Part shown: positions 18,201 through 26,971 of the stretch, piece by piece | Layout: each line of letters begins with the position of its first letter | How positions within the stretch are numbered: position 1 is the stretch's first letter | Source of the DNA: an uncultured Bacteroidota bacterium | GTDB lineage: Bacteria; Bacteroidota; Bacteroidia; Bacteroidales; WCHB1-69 | NCBI GenBank assembly: GCA_902797625.1 | Contig: CADBTU010000003.1 | Coordinates: 1 to 54,380, forward strand | DNA length: 54,380 nucleotides | Direction of reading: 5' to 3' | Notes under the pieces: generated by a model | What the model was told of the DNA's origin: nothing | Seen by the model: only the letters and a program-made list of their open reading frames with translations | Databases searched by the model: none | Program-made: the position numbers and the translations under genes

Positions 18201-18725
18201 ATGGAAATCACAGGACGTTTATTTAAAAAAATGGAACTTCAAACGGGAACAGCGAAAACTACAGGTAACCCTTGGTCAAAACTCGATTTTGTAATAGAAA
18301 CACTTGATAGTTATCCTAAAAAGCTTTGTTTCTCGCTTATGAATGATCGCATACATCTTTTAGATCAATTTCAAATAGACAACATAATAACAGTCTCTTT
18401 TGATGTTGAGTCAAGGGAATATCAAGACAAGTGGTATACAAGTTTGAGAGCTTGGAAAGTAGAAGTTGCGCAGCCAGCACAGATGCAAGGAATGCCAGCA
18501 CCAGGCTATCAACAACCGCAAGGTTTTCCTCAGCAACCTGTTTTTCAACAACCTGCAGGATATGCACAACCAACGCAGCAGCCTGTTTACCAACAACCAA
18601 TACAACAACCTGTTTATCAGCAAGCTCCCCAGCAAAATTATCCTAATCAAACTGCGGGACTGCCACCACAACCCCAGATGGATACTTTTACCGATAACGA
18701 CCAGTCGGATGACCTGCCATTCTGA
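18201..18725 (+). CDS. DUF3127 protein, OB-fold-like with SSB-type tip
   Basis: A 174-residue protein. The first ~95 residues match DUF3127 (EITGRLFKKM, then VIETLDSYPKKLCFSLMNDRI, DVESREYQDKWYTSLRAWKVE). A low-complexity tail rich in Gln and Pro (about 98-160) follows, and the last residues are DQSDDLPF, closely like the acidic tip of single-stranded DNA-binding protein that recruits repair partners. This points to nucleic-acid binding, as an inference. I start it at ATG 18201, after the MCE gene ends; an in-frame start at 18165 would overlap that gene. The run of repeated QQP codons explains several spurious frames in this stretch. Confidence 0.85.
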   Translation: MEITGRLFKKMELQTGTAKTTGNPWSKLDFVIETLDSYPKKLCFSLMNDRIHLLDQFQIDNIITVSFDVESREYQDKWYTSLRAWKVEVAQPAQMQGMPAPGYQQPQGFPQQPVFQQPAGYAQPTQQPVYQQPIQQPVYQQAPQQNYPNQTAGLPPQPQMDTFTDNDQSDDLPF

Positions 18726-18748
18726 AAAAACTAAACTAACACCTCATC

Positions 18749-19510
18749 ATGAATTTTGGAATTTGTAAGTTGGCAGCAATTCCTATGCGCTCTGAAAACT
18801 CACACAAATCAGAGATGGTGAGTCAGTTGTTGTTTGGAGAATGTTACTCTGTTCTTGAAAAAAATGGAGGTTGGATTAAAATTTCAACATTAGATTGTAA
18901 TTATGAAGGTTGGATTCAAGATGAACAATATTTTGAAATCTCTTCAACTGAATTAAAATATATTAAAACTTTGAATAAGTTAAGAGTGGTTGAGCCAATA
19001 ATACAACTTAATGTAAATCGTGAAACTCTTTTTCCTATGGGCGCAGTCATCACAAATGGTGATATGATTGAAGATTCAGCTTCTGTTCTATCTTCGAAGA
19101 GTTTAGAAGATATGACTAGAGAGGAGAAGCGGTGCTTTTTGAAGAAGTGTGCATTTAAACTTCTCGGTACGCCATATTTATGGGGCGGTCGCACAGCATT
19201 TGGTATAGATTGCTCAGGATTTACACAGTTACTTTTTTCGCTAATAGGTATAACATTGCCCCGCGATGCTTCGCAACAAGTTCAACAAGGTTGTGTGATA
19301 GATTTTGTTAGTGAAGCAGAATTAGGCGATTTAGCTTTCTTTAAAAATGATGTTGGTGATGTGGTTCACGTGGGTATTCTTCTCGGAAACTCTGAAATTA
19401 TTCATGCCAGTGGAGAAGTAAGAGTAGATGTCGTTGACGAAACGGGAATTTTTAATAGAGCTAATAATAGATATACTCATTTACTGAGAGTTGTTAAAAG
19501 AATCCTTTAA
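18749..19510 (+). CDS. NlpC/P60 family peptidoglycan endopeptidase
   Basis: A 253-residue protein that probably cuts within peptidoglycan stem peptides. The N-terminal ~120 residues carry two SH3-like segments (GICKLAAIPMRSE ... GGWIKIST ... GWIQDEQYF) of the kind that bind cell-wall peptides. The C-terminal NlpC/P60 domain has PYLWGGRTAFGIDCSGF with catalytic C155, H207 in HVGI and H219 in IIHA. No signal peptide is evident, as in related dipeptidyl-peptidase VI enzymes, which recycle wall peptides in the cytoplasm; either location is possible. It lies 23 bases after the DUF3127 gene and two bases before mltG. Confidence 0.9.
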   Translation: MNFGICKLAAIPMRSENSHKSEMVSQLLFGECYSVLEKNGGWIKISTLDCNYEGWIQDEQYFEISSTELKYIKTLNKLRVVEPIIQLNVNRETLFPMGAVITNGDMIEDSASVLSSKSLEDMTREEKRCFLKKCAFKLLGTPYLWGGRTAFGIDCSGFTQLLFSLIGITLPRDASQQVQQGCVIDFVSEAELGDLAFFKNDVGDVVHVGILLGNSEIIHASGEVRVDVVDETGIFNRANNRYTHLLRVVKRIL

Positions 19511-19512
19511 AA

Positions 19513-20535
19513 ATGAAAAAAAAGATAACAAGAGGAGTTTTGTTAGCAATAACCATGCTGATATTTTTGGTTGTGGTCTGTTTTTATTGGGTTTTTCTAT
19601 CAAAAAATATCAATAAAACACAATCTTTAATTATTATTCAGCCTAAATCGACGTTTGAAAATCTAATAGATACATTGTCTTCGCATAATGTGCTGAAATC
19701 AGAAAAATCTTTCAAGATCGCTGCAAGGCTCTTAAAGTACGAGAAAATTAGGGTAGGGAAGTATAACATTTCTGATTGTAGTACGAACTTAGAAATTGTA
19801 CGACTGTTGCGCCGAGGTCAGCATTATCCTATTAAATTTACTTTTAATAACATTCGAACAAAAAGACAATTTATAGATAAAGTAGGCGAGAATTTTTTCT
19901 TCAATAATTCTGATTTGGAGAATCTTCTTAACGATGACGAGTTTCTTTCAAAGTATAATCAAAACACCAATACGGCTGTAACACTATTTATTCCAAATAC
20001 ATACGAAATATATTATGATATAACAGCTGAAGATTTTGTGGATTTTATGTATAAACAATATGTTAAATTTTGGAATAAAGAACGTAAAAAACTTGCAGAG
20101 GAGATAGGTCTTTCAGAAACAGAGATTTCAACTTTGGCCTCTATAGTAGAAGAAGAAAATTCTCGACCTGTAGAAAAATCTATCATTGCTGGTTTGTATA
20201 TCAACCGATTGCGAAAGAATATGCTGTTACAGTCAGATCCTACTATTAAATTTGCCATTGGAGATTTTTCAAGACAAAGAATCTTAAATGAGGATTTAAA
20301 AATAGATTCACCATACAACACATATCTATACTGTGGATTGCCGCCAGGTCCTATTCGCATACCAGAAGCCTCAACAATGGATTCAGTACTTCACTACACA
20401 CATCATAACTATCTTTATATGTGTGCAAAAGAAGATTTTTCTGGATACCATAATTTTACAGAAAGCGCAACAGTTCACATATACAATGCAGCTAAATATC
20501 GTGCTGCGTTGAACAAAAAAAGAATTTTTAAATAA
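19513..20535 (+). CDS. mltG: Endolytic transglycosylase MltG
   Basis: Cuts nascent glycan strands at the inner membrane and so sets their length. The 340-residue protein has an N-terminal membrane segment (about 9-29), a LysM-like region around residues 35-100 (SLIIIQPKSTFENLIDTL), and the YceG catalytic domain with the likely catalytic Glu E213 in ASIVEEENSR. Later family motifs are LQSDPTIKFAIGD, SPYNTYLYCGLPPGPI and SGYHNFTESATVH. It directly follows the NlpC/P60 gene (two-base gap), and both act on the wall. Confidence 0.95.
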   Translation: MKKKITRGVLLAITMLIFLVVVCFYWVFLSKNINKTQSLIIIQPKSTFENLIDTLSSHNVLKSEKSFKIAARLLKYEKIRVGKYNISDCSTNLEIVRLLRRGQHYPIKFTFNNIRTKRQFIDKVGENFFFNNSDLENLLNDDEFLSKYNQNTNTAVTLFIPNTYEIYYDITAEDFVDFMYKQYVKFWNKERKKLAEEIGLSETEISTLASIVEEENSRPVEKSIIAGLYINRLRKNMLLQSDPTIKFAIGDFSRQRILNEDLKIDSPYNTYLYCGLPPGPIRIPEASTMDSVLHYTHHNYLYMCAKEDFSGYHNFTESATVHIYNAAKYRAALNKKRIFK

Positions 20536-20545
20536 CATTTTTTAT

Positions 20546-20553
20546 TATTTTTG
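20546..20553 (+). promoter_or_regulatory. -7 element for the dipeptidase gene
   Basis: TATTTTTG, 34 bases upstream of the ATG at 20588. Confidence 0.7.
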
Positions 20554-20587
20554 CAGATATTTTTGAAAAAACATAAATTATAAGAAT

Positions 20588-22042
20588 ATGAATAACGACC
20601 TATTAGCACTTTATCCTAAAACATTATGGGAAAATTTTGGACACATTTGCGATGCTCCACATCCATCAAAACACGAACAACCTGTCGTAGAATGGCTAAA
20701 ATCGTGGGCCACAGAAAACAATATCAAAGTAAGCCAAGATGAAGTTGGTAACGTGTTGTTTACAGTGCCAGCAACGCCAGGAATGGAAAATCGTACTCCT
20801 GTGATTTTACAAGCGCATTGCGATATGGTTCCACAAGCAGATAGTGATAGTAACCATAACTTTCTTACAGATCCTATAGAAACAATTATAGACAATGGTT
20901 GGGTTCGTGCAAACAAAACAACACTTGGCGCAGATAATGGAATAGGAGTTGCAGCAGCGTTAGCAGTAGCTACAGATCCTGATTCTCAACACGGTCCATT
21001 GGAAATTCTTATCACAATTGATGAAGAAACTGGTATGACAGGTGCTTTTGGATTGAAACAAGGATTTGTAAAGGGTAAAATCCTCATAAATCTTGATTCT
21101 GAAACAGAAGGCGAACTCTATGTTGGTTGTGCAGGAGGAATGGATGCAAACTTTCATCGCAAATATACAACAATGGCAACACCAGCAAATATGAAAGGTT
21201 ATAAACTTTTCGTAACAGGTCTTCATGGAGGCCACTCTGGAATGGACATCAATTTAGGTAGAGCAAATGCCAACAAAATAGCTACAAGATTTTTGCAAAC
21301 AGCCGTTCGTAAATATGGAGCTTGTGTAGCTACAATCAATGGTGGTGGGCTGCGTAACGCTATTCCTCGTGAAGCTACAGCTGTATTTGCAATTCCAGAA
21401 GCAAAAACAACAGAATTTGAAGCCTTTGCAAAGGAATTTGAATCTGTAGTAAAGAAAGAATTTGCAATTACTGAAGAATCTCTATCATTATCGGTTTCAA
21501 ACATAGACGTGCCAAAAGAAGTGATAGAAACTAAGTCTCAAAATCAATTCCTCAATATGATTTTTGCAATTCCTAATGGTGTTCAGAGAATGAGTGATTC
21601 AATGGAAAATCTTGTTGAGACTTCAAATAATTTGGCTAATTTTGTTGCTGAGAATGGTGAGATGTCGGCGAAATGTTTGCTCAGAAGTAGTGTGAATAGT
21701 GCAAAGGATGCTCTCGCAGAAAAGATGGTTGCTATAGCCGAACTCGCTGATTGCAATATCGAGCTAACTGGTGGTTATCCAGGATGGAACCCTAATATGA
21801 ATTCTCCAATTTTGAACACTTGTATGAAAGTTTACAAAGAGAAATTCGGTACAGAACCAAAGGTTATGGCGATTCATGCAGGATTAGAATGTGGACTTTT
21901 CGGAGTATGCTATCCAGATTGGGATATGGTTTCTTTTGGGCCTACAATTCAACATCCACATTCACCAGTAGAACGCGTAAATATAGAAACAGTTGGTAAA
22001 TTCTACGATTATCTTGTAGAGGTATTGCGCAACGTACAATAG
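20588..22042 (+). CDS. pepD: Aminoacyl-histidine dipeptidase (M20 family)
   Basis: A zinc metallopeptidase of 484 residues that cleaves Xaa-His and other dipeptides in the cytoplasm. Metal-site motifs are VILQAHCDMVPQ, TTLGADNGIGVAAALA, TIDEETGMTGAFGL and LINLDSETEGELYVGCAGG, with GLECGLFGVCYPDWDMVSFGPTIQHPHSP near the end. Between the catalytic parts lies the lid/dimer domain (LFVTGLHGGHSGMDINLGRANA). Length and motif order match PepD of Bacteroidota and E. coli. It has its own -7 element. Confidence 0.95.
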   Translation: MNNDLLALYPKTLWENFGHICDAPHPSKHEQPVVEWLKSWATENNIKVSQDEVGNVLFTVPATPGMENRTPVILQAHCDMVPQADSDSNHNFLTDPIETIIDNGWVRANKTTLGADNGIGVAAALAVATDPDSQHGPLEILITIDEETGMTGAFGLKQGFVKGKILINLDSETEGELYVGCAGGMDANFHRKYTTMATPANMKGYKLFVTGLHGGHSGMDINLGRANANKIATRFLQTAVRKYGACVATINGGGLRNAIPREATAVFAIPEAKTTEFEAFAKEFESVVKKEFAITEESLSLSVSNIDVPKEVIETKSQNQFLNMIFAIPNGVQRMSDSMENLVETSNNLANFVAENGEMSAKCLLRSSVNSAKDALAEKMVAIAELADCNIELTGGYPGWNPNMNSPILNTCMKVYKEKFGTEPKVMAIHAGLECGLFGVCYPDWDMVSFGPTIQHPHSPVERVNIETVGKFYDYLVEVLRNVQ

Positions 22043-22068
22043 TTTTTCTTTTTTATGAGACTACGATA

Positions 22069-22109
22069 AAAGAGGTCGAATAGAAAGTGTTTTTTGCTTT
22101 GACCTCTTT
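22069..22109 (+). terminator. Possible pepD terminator hairpin
   Basis: AAAGAGGTC (22069-22077) pairs with GACCTCTTT (22101-22109) across a 23-base loop. There is only a short T run after the stem, so it is a weak candidate. Confidence 0.4.
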
Positions 22110-22230
22110 GATGTTCGCTATCTACCGCATTTCTGCATGGTTCCCTGTTGGTTTATGTGCGGCTGACGAAATGCACTGTCGTTCAGACAACGCAGTTTCT
22201 TAACGTGTAAACGTTTCACATTTTTGAATA

Positions 22231-22284
22231 AATTGCTCACACTCAAAAAAGAAAATAAGTTTTCTTTTTTGAGTGTGAGCAATT
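22231..22284. repeat. Perfect inverted repeat with 25-bp arms
   Basis: The left arm begins AATTGCTCACACTC at 22231 and ends in GAAAA at 22255. After a four-base TAAG loop, the exact reverse complement runs 22260-22284. Near-identical words (TAACGTGTAAACGTTTC at 22201 and TAACGTAAACGTTTC at 22287) lie outside both arms. It could act as a bidirectional terminator or be the relic of a small mobile repeat. Confidence 0.85.
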
Positions 22285-22479
22285 TTATAACGTAAACGTT
22301 TCTATGGCGCGTTTTTTTTCTTTTGGGTTGTTACAGCAATCGTACATCTGGCGATCCGACATTGCTGGGTAGAGCGGAAGCGTTTTTTCTGAACCGACAT
22401 ATATTGCAATTATATCTTATAACGGCATCATGACGATTCGCTGCAAAAACTTCCATTTGAGGTTTTAGTGGACAGCAAT

Positions 22480-22517
22480 AAAAAAAACAACCCCTACGGA
22501 GGTAATCGTAAGGGTTG
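22480..22517 (-). terminator. Terminator of tRNA-Ile2
   Basis: On the minus strand CAACCCTTACG (22517-22507) pairs with CGTAGGGGTTG (22498-22488) with one wobble pair, then a run of T follows. It lies 11 bases downstream of the tRNA. Confidence 0.75.
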
Positions 22518-22527
22518 CGTTCCGAAG

Positions 22528-22601
22528 TGGTCCCTCAAGGGCTCGAACCTTGGACCCTCTGATTATGAGTCAGATGCTCTAACCAACTGAGCTAAGGGAC
22601 C
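22528..22601 (-). tRNA. tRNA-Ile2 (CAT anticodon)
   Basis: A complete cloverleaf: acceptor GGTCCCT/AGGGACC with discriminator A, D arm TAGCTCAGTTGGTTAGAGC, anticodon arm TCTGA-CTCATAA-TCAGA with CAT at the anticodon, and T arm AGGTTCGAGCCCT. The 3' CCA is not encoded. With CAT this could be Met, but the CCTTAGCTCAG start and the GACTCATAATC anticodon arm match isoleucine tRNAs whose C34 is modified to lysidine to read AUA. Confidence 0.85.
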
Positions 22602-22674
22602 AGACAGTGTTTCTGTCTAACAAATCGGCTGCAAAAATACACTTTTTTTTTAAAAGTGCAGATTTTTTTTTGCA

Positions 22675-24036
22675 TTATGTATTTTTTATTTTTTTTACAA
22701 ATAGTTGTGCATTTTCAAAGCGTGTTACTACCACTCTTGTGTCTTTTTCAATAAAACCATGTTCAGCGGAGGCATCGTAAAGGTCGCCATCTATAAAAAT
22801 TTTGCCTGCAGGCCGAAGAACACTTTGTGTAACACCTTCTTTTCCAACGAATTTATTTAGAGAAAGATCTTGTGCATTGAAACCTTTTTCGCTATTTAAC
22901 TCTGTACGAAGAGATAATGACCCGAAGCGAGTTTCTGCAAGAATCATTTTTTTACCTAACCATAGAGAGAAAAAAAAGCCAGAAAGCATACTAAACAAGA
23001 CAAGAACACTCATTTTGCTAATATGAACCGACGCATTAAAATTGGGATTAAAATTAAATTTAAAGCCTACATTAAATACTAAAGTCAAAACAAGAGCCAC
23101 AACAATACAAACTATTCCTGAAACGCCAGCAACGCCAAAACCAGGAATAACAAAGAATTCTAACATCAGCAGAACCACTCCAACTATGAAAAGCAGAATT
23201 TCCCAATGCGCAGCAAGACCTTCTAAGTAATGAGGGGCAAAATAGAGCAAAGCGGCAGTCAGGGCGATAATAATTGGCAAACCAAGTCCAGGGGCTTGAA
23301 GCTCAAAATAGATTCCTCCTACAATACACATTATCAGTATTGCGCTAACGACGGGATTCACAAGAAAGTTAATAATTTTATCTATTGTAGATAATTTTTG
23401 TTCTATAATTTCTGGATTTTCAATTCCAGCATGGGCGAGAACCTCTTCACGTGTTTCTACAACTGCCTCACAGAACCCTTTTCTCACAGCTTCTTCAGAA
23501 GTAAAAGTTAGAACTTTACCTTTTTCGCTAATTCCCTTTACCTCTATATCAGGATCTACCATAGCTTGAGCAATATCAGGATTGCGACCATTATGTTCTG
23601 CTGTAGTTCTCATCATAGAACGCATATAGGATTGATATTTATCTGGCATTATTTCACCTTCTTGATTCACTACAGAAGCAGCCCCAATAGAGGCTCCAGG
23701 GCGCATATATATACTGTCGCACGCTATTGAAATCAACGCTCCTGCTGAAGCTGCATTGTTATTGATAAAAACCAAACTCGTAATTTTCGTGTTGAGAAGT
23801 TGAGTTCTGATTTTGTCTGCCGCTTCTAATTCTCCACCAAAAGTATTTAACTCAAGAAAAATATAATCATAATCACCAGATTCTGCTTCTCTTATAGCTT
23901 TTTCAGTAAGACGTTGAGTAGGCTTAGAAATATTATCATCAATTTTATAGTAATAAACCCTATTTCTCTGAGCTTCAATATTCATCAAGAGAAAAACAAA
24001 ACAAATAGTTGTAAAAATTTTCACAGATATATTCAT
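22675..24036 (-). CDS. NfeD-type membrane serine protease (ClpP class)
   Basis: A 453-residue membrane protein. It has a signal peptide (MNISVKIFTTICFVFLL), a ClpP/SppA-like protease domain with IFLELNTFGGELEAADKI and the likely nucleophile in NNAASAGALISIACD, and several membrane segments (about VNPVVSAILIMCIVGGIYF onward). The C-terminal NfeD soluble OB domain has GKEGVTQSVLRPAGKIFIDGDLYDA and ends near VVVTRFENAQLFVKKI. These proteases are thought to clear stomatin-like membrane proteins; no stomatin gene is next to it here. I start at 24036; the longer frame from 24114 would overlap the endonuclease gene by 41 bases. Confidence 0.9.
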   Translation of the reverse strand: MNISVKIFTTICFVFLLMNIEAQRNRVYYYKIDDNISKPTQRLTEKAIREAESGDYDYIFLELNTFGGELEAADKIRTQLLNTKITSLVFINNNAASAGALISIACDSIYMRPGASIGAASVVNQEGEIMPDKYQSYMRSMMRTTAEHNGRNPDIAQAMVDPDIEVKGISEKGKVLTFTSEEAVRKGFCEAVVETREEVLAHAGIENPEIIEQKLSTIDKIINFLVNPVVSAILIMCIVGGIYFELQAPGLGLPIIIALTAALLYFAPHYLEGLAAHWEILLFIVGVVLLMLEFFVIPGFGVAGVSGIVCIVVALVLTLVFNVGFKFNFNPNFNASVHISKMSVLVLFSMLSGFFFSLWLGKKMILAETRFGSLSLRTELNSEKGFNAQDLSLNKFVGKEGVTQSVLRPAGKIFIDGDLYDASAEHGFIEKDTRVVVTRFENAQLFVKKIKNT

Positions 24037-24073
24037 AGTTTTATCGTTTTTTAAGCCTGATTTATTATAAAAT

Positions 24074-24937
24074 TCACTTAATCCTCCATTTATTTTTATC
24101 GTATTTAGCCTCAATTTTATTTTCTATATCATCAGAGAGAGCTGAAAAAAAATCAATTCCTGTAATCTCTTCAACGTAATCAACGCTGCAGCAATAGGCA
24201 GACAGAAGTCTTGTTTTGTCGTTGTTAGGCATTATAAAACCTATAGCATTCCATTCGCCATTCATATTGCAAAGTACAACTTTGTAGAAATAATCAGGAA
24301 CAGCAATGCAATTTCGACCTATAACCTTATGAATATTAGTCACAATTGGTCCGCAAGCTACAAAAACTTTACCGTAATAATTAGCCCAACCTCGAACCCT
24401 ATTTTCTAAATAATTCCAATCACCTTCGTTAAGATAAGGATTCTGCGGGCATATATTGCTCAGATAGAAACATTCCATCATAGCTGTTTCATTCCATTTC
24501 ATATCTCCTGCGGGAACCATGTGGCCGCGTTCATACCCAGAGTTTTTATAATCCCAATGTTGAGCTGACGCACCTCTAACTTTTGGATCAGGAACAAACT
24601 TATTATAGCGTTCTACATAACCTTTAGTTTGATCTGATGTTAAGGAATAAGCAACCCAGTTGGGCAACAGCCATTCTTCATTATAATCGACCGTATAAGC
24701 AAAATGTTTGATAATTTGAGAATGGACACGGGGTTTTGTGTATTTAGGGATTTCGTAACTATATGAATAATTTGCATTTTGATTTTTATTTACTATGATT
24801 CTTTTTGTATTTGCTTTTTTTTGAGCATTTTTCTTATTCGAAAAAAAAGACTTATAGAGTCCTTTGGATACAAAAAAGGCTATAATTACAAAGAAAAAGA
24901 ACAATACAGAAGAATTCTTCACACCTTTCTCTGACAT
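24074..24937 (-). CDS. DNA/RNA non-specific endonuclease (NUC1/EndoG-like)
   Basis: A metal-dependent nuclease of 287 residues cutting DNA and RNA. It has an N-terminal membrane segment (about 10-28), so it is probably anchored facing the periplasm. The beta-beta-alpha-metal active site is visible: ERGHMVPAGD with general base H139, and NICPQNPYLNEGDWNYLENRV holding the metal-binding Asn (N161 or N166). This arrangement is the DRGH form with Asp replaced by Glu. It lies 37 bases upstream of the NfeD-type gene and 41 bases downstream of the phosphate transporter gene, in one likely transcript. A nutrient-scavenging role is plausible but unproven. Confidence 0.92.
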   Translation of the reverse strand: MSEKGVKNSSVLFFFFVIIAFFVSKGLYKSFFSNKKNAQKKANTKRIIVNKNQNANYSYSYEIPKYTKPRVHSQIIKHFAYTVDYNEEWLLPNWVAYSLTSDQTKGYVERYNKFVPDPKVRGASAQHWDYKNSGYERGHMVPAGDMKWNETAMMECFYLSNICPQNPYLNEGDWNYLENRVRGWANYYGKVFVACGPIVTNIHKVIGRNCIAVPDYFYKVVLCNMNGEWNAIGFIMPNNDKTRLLSAYCCSVDYVEEITGIDFFSALSDDIENKIEAKYDKNKWRIK

Positions 24938-24978
24938 AACGAAAATAATTACTTTTGTTTATAATGTAAAGATAATAG

Positions 24979-26664
24979 CTACACCAAATCTTTGATTGTT
25001 TTTCCGATGTTTATTAGGTGGTCTGCGATACGTTCAGAATTTTGAGCAAGCGAAATATATTCAGCACCAACTTGAGGATTACATACTCCTGACGAGAGGC
25101 GTTCAATATGCTTTTGTTCCATTTGAGTGGTTAGCAAGTCAACATGCTCTTCAATAAGATTTGCTCTTTCCAAAGCTGTAATATCAATTTTAGAATACGC
25201 AATAATAATTTCATCATATAAGTTACAAACCAACTTCTCCATTTCTAAAATTTCTTGAATAGCATCTTCCGAGAAAGCCGCTTCCTGAAGTTTAAGAGAA
25301 TCAGCATATTCAATAATGTTTTCCGAATAGTCGCCTATACGTTCTAAATCACTAACAGACAGGATTGAAGATGATAGAAATTGGTTATCAAATTTATTTA
25401 ACTGGTTACTAAGTAGTTCAACAGAGTATCTTACAATCTCCTTATTAAGAAAATTTAGTTCTTTTTCTGTATTACGGAAAGTGTTTATTTCAGAGTAATC
25501 TAATGTTGTTACTATATGTATCGAGCGTCGAAAATTTTTAATGGCTAAATCTGCCATATTAAGCACTTCCTGTTTTAGCTGTCGAATAGCTACTACTGGA
25601 GTACGTAACATCTGTTCATCCAAAAAATATAGATGAGGTTCTGCGTTATGTTTTTGAGTTGAAATACCATCTTCTTTAATAACTTTACAAGCGAAATTAA
25701 CCAAAAAATTAGTAAGAGGAAGAGCCACCAACATAGTCGCAACATTGAAAATAGTGTGAAACATTGCCAATTGCAATTGAGGAGCTGTTGGAAAAAAGTT
25801 CTCAAAAATACCACCATAGGTAACTCTACCTCCAGACAGAGCCCAGAGAAGTAGAGCACAAAACATAAACAGCACAACACCCATCACATTAAATGTCAGA
25901 TGTATAACAGCAGTTCGCTTTGCATTCACGCCACTTGTAATACTCGCAATAATTGCAACAACACAAGATCCAATATTGCTACCCATAGTTATGTAAATAC
26001 CCTGAGTAAGATTAATCAGGCCCGTAACGACCATAGTAATAGCTACGGAAGTCATAACAGAAGAAGATTGTATGATAGCTGTGAGCACAGCTCCAATCAA
26101 TACTAATAGCACAGGGCTACTAATACTCGCAAGGAATAGTTTTACAGAGTCTAAAGCTGCAAATTCGTCCATTGCAGAGGCCATCATACCTAAACCCACA
26201 AAAAGCAATCCAAATCCAGTGAAAATACCACCTGCTTGTTTTATTGACTCATGTTTTGCAAATAGCGTAATAAAAGCACCAACACCAGCAAAAGAGGCAA
26301 AAATAAGAGTTGTTGATATACTATTTGTGCCGAACATTCCCAAAGCTACGAGCTGGGCTGTAATAGTTGTCCCTATATTTGTTCCATATATGATAGTGGC
26401 AGCTTGTGCCAAAGACATTATTCCTACGTTAACAAATCCGAGAACCATAACAGTAACGGCTCCGCTGCTCTGAATAGCCGCTGTTCCTATGGTACCTATT
26501 CCGACCCCCAACCACTTATTGTTTCCTGTTTTTGAAAATAAGCTCTTAAGTCGTTTCGAAGACGCGCTTTCCAAATTGGAACTCATCATAGTGCATGCCT
26601 CTAAAAAAACTCCAATACCAGCAGTTAGTGTAAGTATAGCAATGATGATAGATGTTATATTCAT
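24979..26664 (-). CDS. Na/Pi cotransporter (NptA-type, with PhoU-like tail)
   Basis: An inner-membrane sodium/phosphate symporter of 561 residues. Two copies of the transport repeat each contain a QSS motif (GTAAIQSSGAVTVMVLG at about 60-76 and AIIQSSSVMTSVAITM at about 196-211). About nine hydrophobic segments cover residues 1-320. The C-terminal part (about 340-555) is a helical PhoU-like domain with SVSDLERIGDYSENIIEYAD and LAQNSERIADHLINIG, which may regulate transport. It is the first gene of a minus-strand group. Confidence 0.93.
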   Translation of the reverse strand: MNITSIIIAILTLTAGIGVFLEACTMMSSNLESASSKRLKSLFSKTGNNKWLGVGIGTIGTAAIQSSGAVTVMVLGFVNVGIMSLAQAATIIYGTNIGTTITAQLVALGMFGTNSISTTLIFASFAGVGAFITLFAKHESIKQAGGIFTGFGLLFVGLGMMASAMDEFAALDSVKLFLASISSPVLLVLIGAVLTAIIQSSSVMTSVAITMVVTGLINLTQGIYITMGSNIGSCVVAIIASITSGVNAKRTAVIHLTFNVMGVVLFMFCALLLWALSGGRVTYGGIFENFFPTAPQLQLAMFHTIFNVATMLVALPLTNFLVNFACKVIKEDGISTQKHNAEPHLYFLDEQMLRTPVVAIRQLKQEVLNMADLAIKNFRRSIHIVTTLDYSEINTFRNTEKELNFLNKEIVRYSVELLSNQLNKFDNQFLSSSILSVSDLERIGDYSENIIEYADSLKLQEAAFSEDAIQEILEMEKLVCNLYDEIIIAYSKIDITALERANLIEEHVDLLTTQMEQKHIERLSSGVCNPQVGAEYISLAQNSERIADHLINIGKTIKDLV

Positions 26665-26692
26665 AAGAAAAAAAATCCCTAATTTAAGCGCG

Positions 26693-26700
26693 CAAATATA
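26693..26700 (-). promoter_or_regulatory. -7 element for the Na/Pi cotransporter group
   Basis: TATATTTG on the minus strand, 28 bases upstream of the start codon. Confidence 0.7.
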
Positions 26701-26835
26701 TGATTTTTATTTAAACCGCCCTAAATATTTTTTGTATTTTTTTGATTTTTAGTGTTTTAAACTAAACGAAAGATAGGAAAAAATTAGATTTTCGTTTTTT
26801 TTTGAAAAAACATTTTGAACAAATCAAAAAAAGTG

Positions 26836-26843
26836 TATTTTTG
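26836..26843 (+). promoter_or_regulatory. -7 element for tRNA-Met
   Basis: TATTTTTG, 13 bases before the first base of the mature tRNA, so the 5' leader is very short. Confidence 0.65.
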
Positions 26844-26856
26844 CGCTCCCAAAAAA

Positions 26857-26930
26857 GGCGGGGTAGCTCAGTTGGTTAGAGCGTCGGATTCATAACCCGG
26901 AGGTCACGAGTTCAACTCTCGTTCCCGCCA
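26857..26930 (+). tRNA. tRNA-Met (elongator type, CAT anticodon)
   Basis: A complete cloverleaf with acceptor GGCGGGG/TTCCCGCC, discriminator A, anticodon CAT in loop TTCATAA, and T arm GAGTTCAACTC. Position 1 pairs with 72 as in elongator tRNA-Met, but the 3' side of the anticodon stem has CCC and leaves A31 facing C39, giving a stem that partly resembles initiator tRNA. CCA is not encoded. Confidence 0.88.
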
Positions 26931-26939
26931 CTTTGACAG

Positions 26940-26971
26940 CCGAAATGCAGTTGTTGTGTTTCGGTTTTTTT
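26940..26971 (+). terminator. Terminator of tRNA-Met
   Basis: CCGAAA (26940-26945) pairs with TTTCGG (26959-26964), followed by seven Ts. Confidence 0.8.

Larger units (their letters stand above)
22043..22527. other. Structured intergenic region between pepD and tRNA-Ile2
   Basis: About 485 bases with no believable gene. It holds a weak hairpin just after pepD, a 25-bp-arm perfect inverted repeat (22231-22284) with AACG-type direct repeats on both sides, and the terminator of the tRNA. The stretches 22110-22200 and 22310-22430 are richer in GC than nearby intergenic DNA and are unexplained. Confidence 0.6.

Noticed and set aside
18337..18671. Several overlapping frames opposite and within the DUF3127 tail
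   Set aside because: They come from the repetitive Gln/Pro codons of the tail, which leave other frames open.
19378..19386. CACGTG core as a possible parS site
   Set aside because: Lies inside the NlpC/P60 gene, the flanks are not symmetrical and it is 13 kb from parAB.
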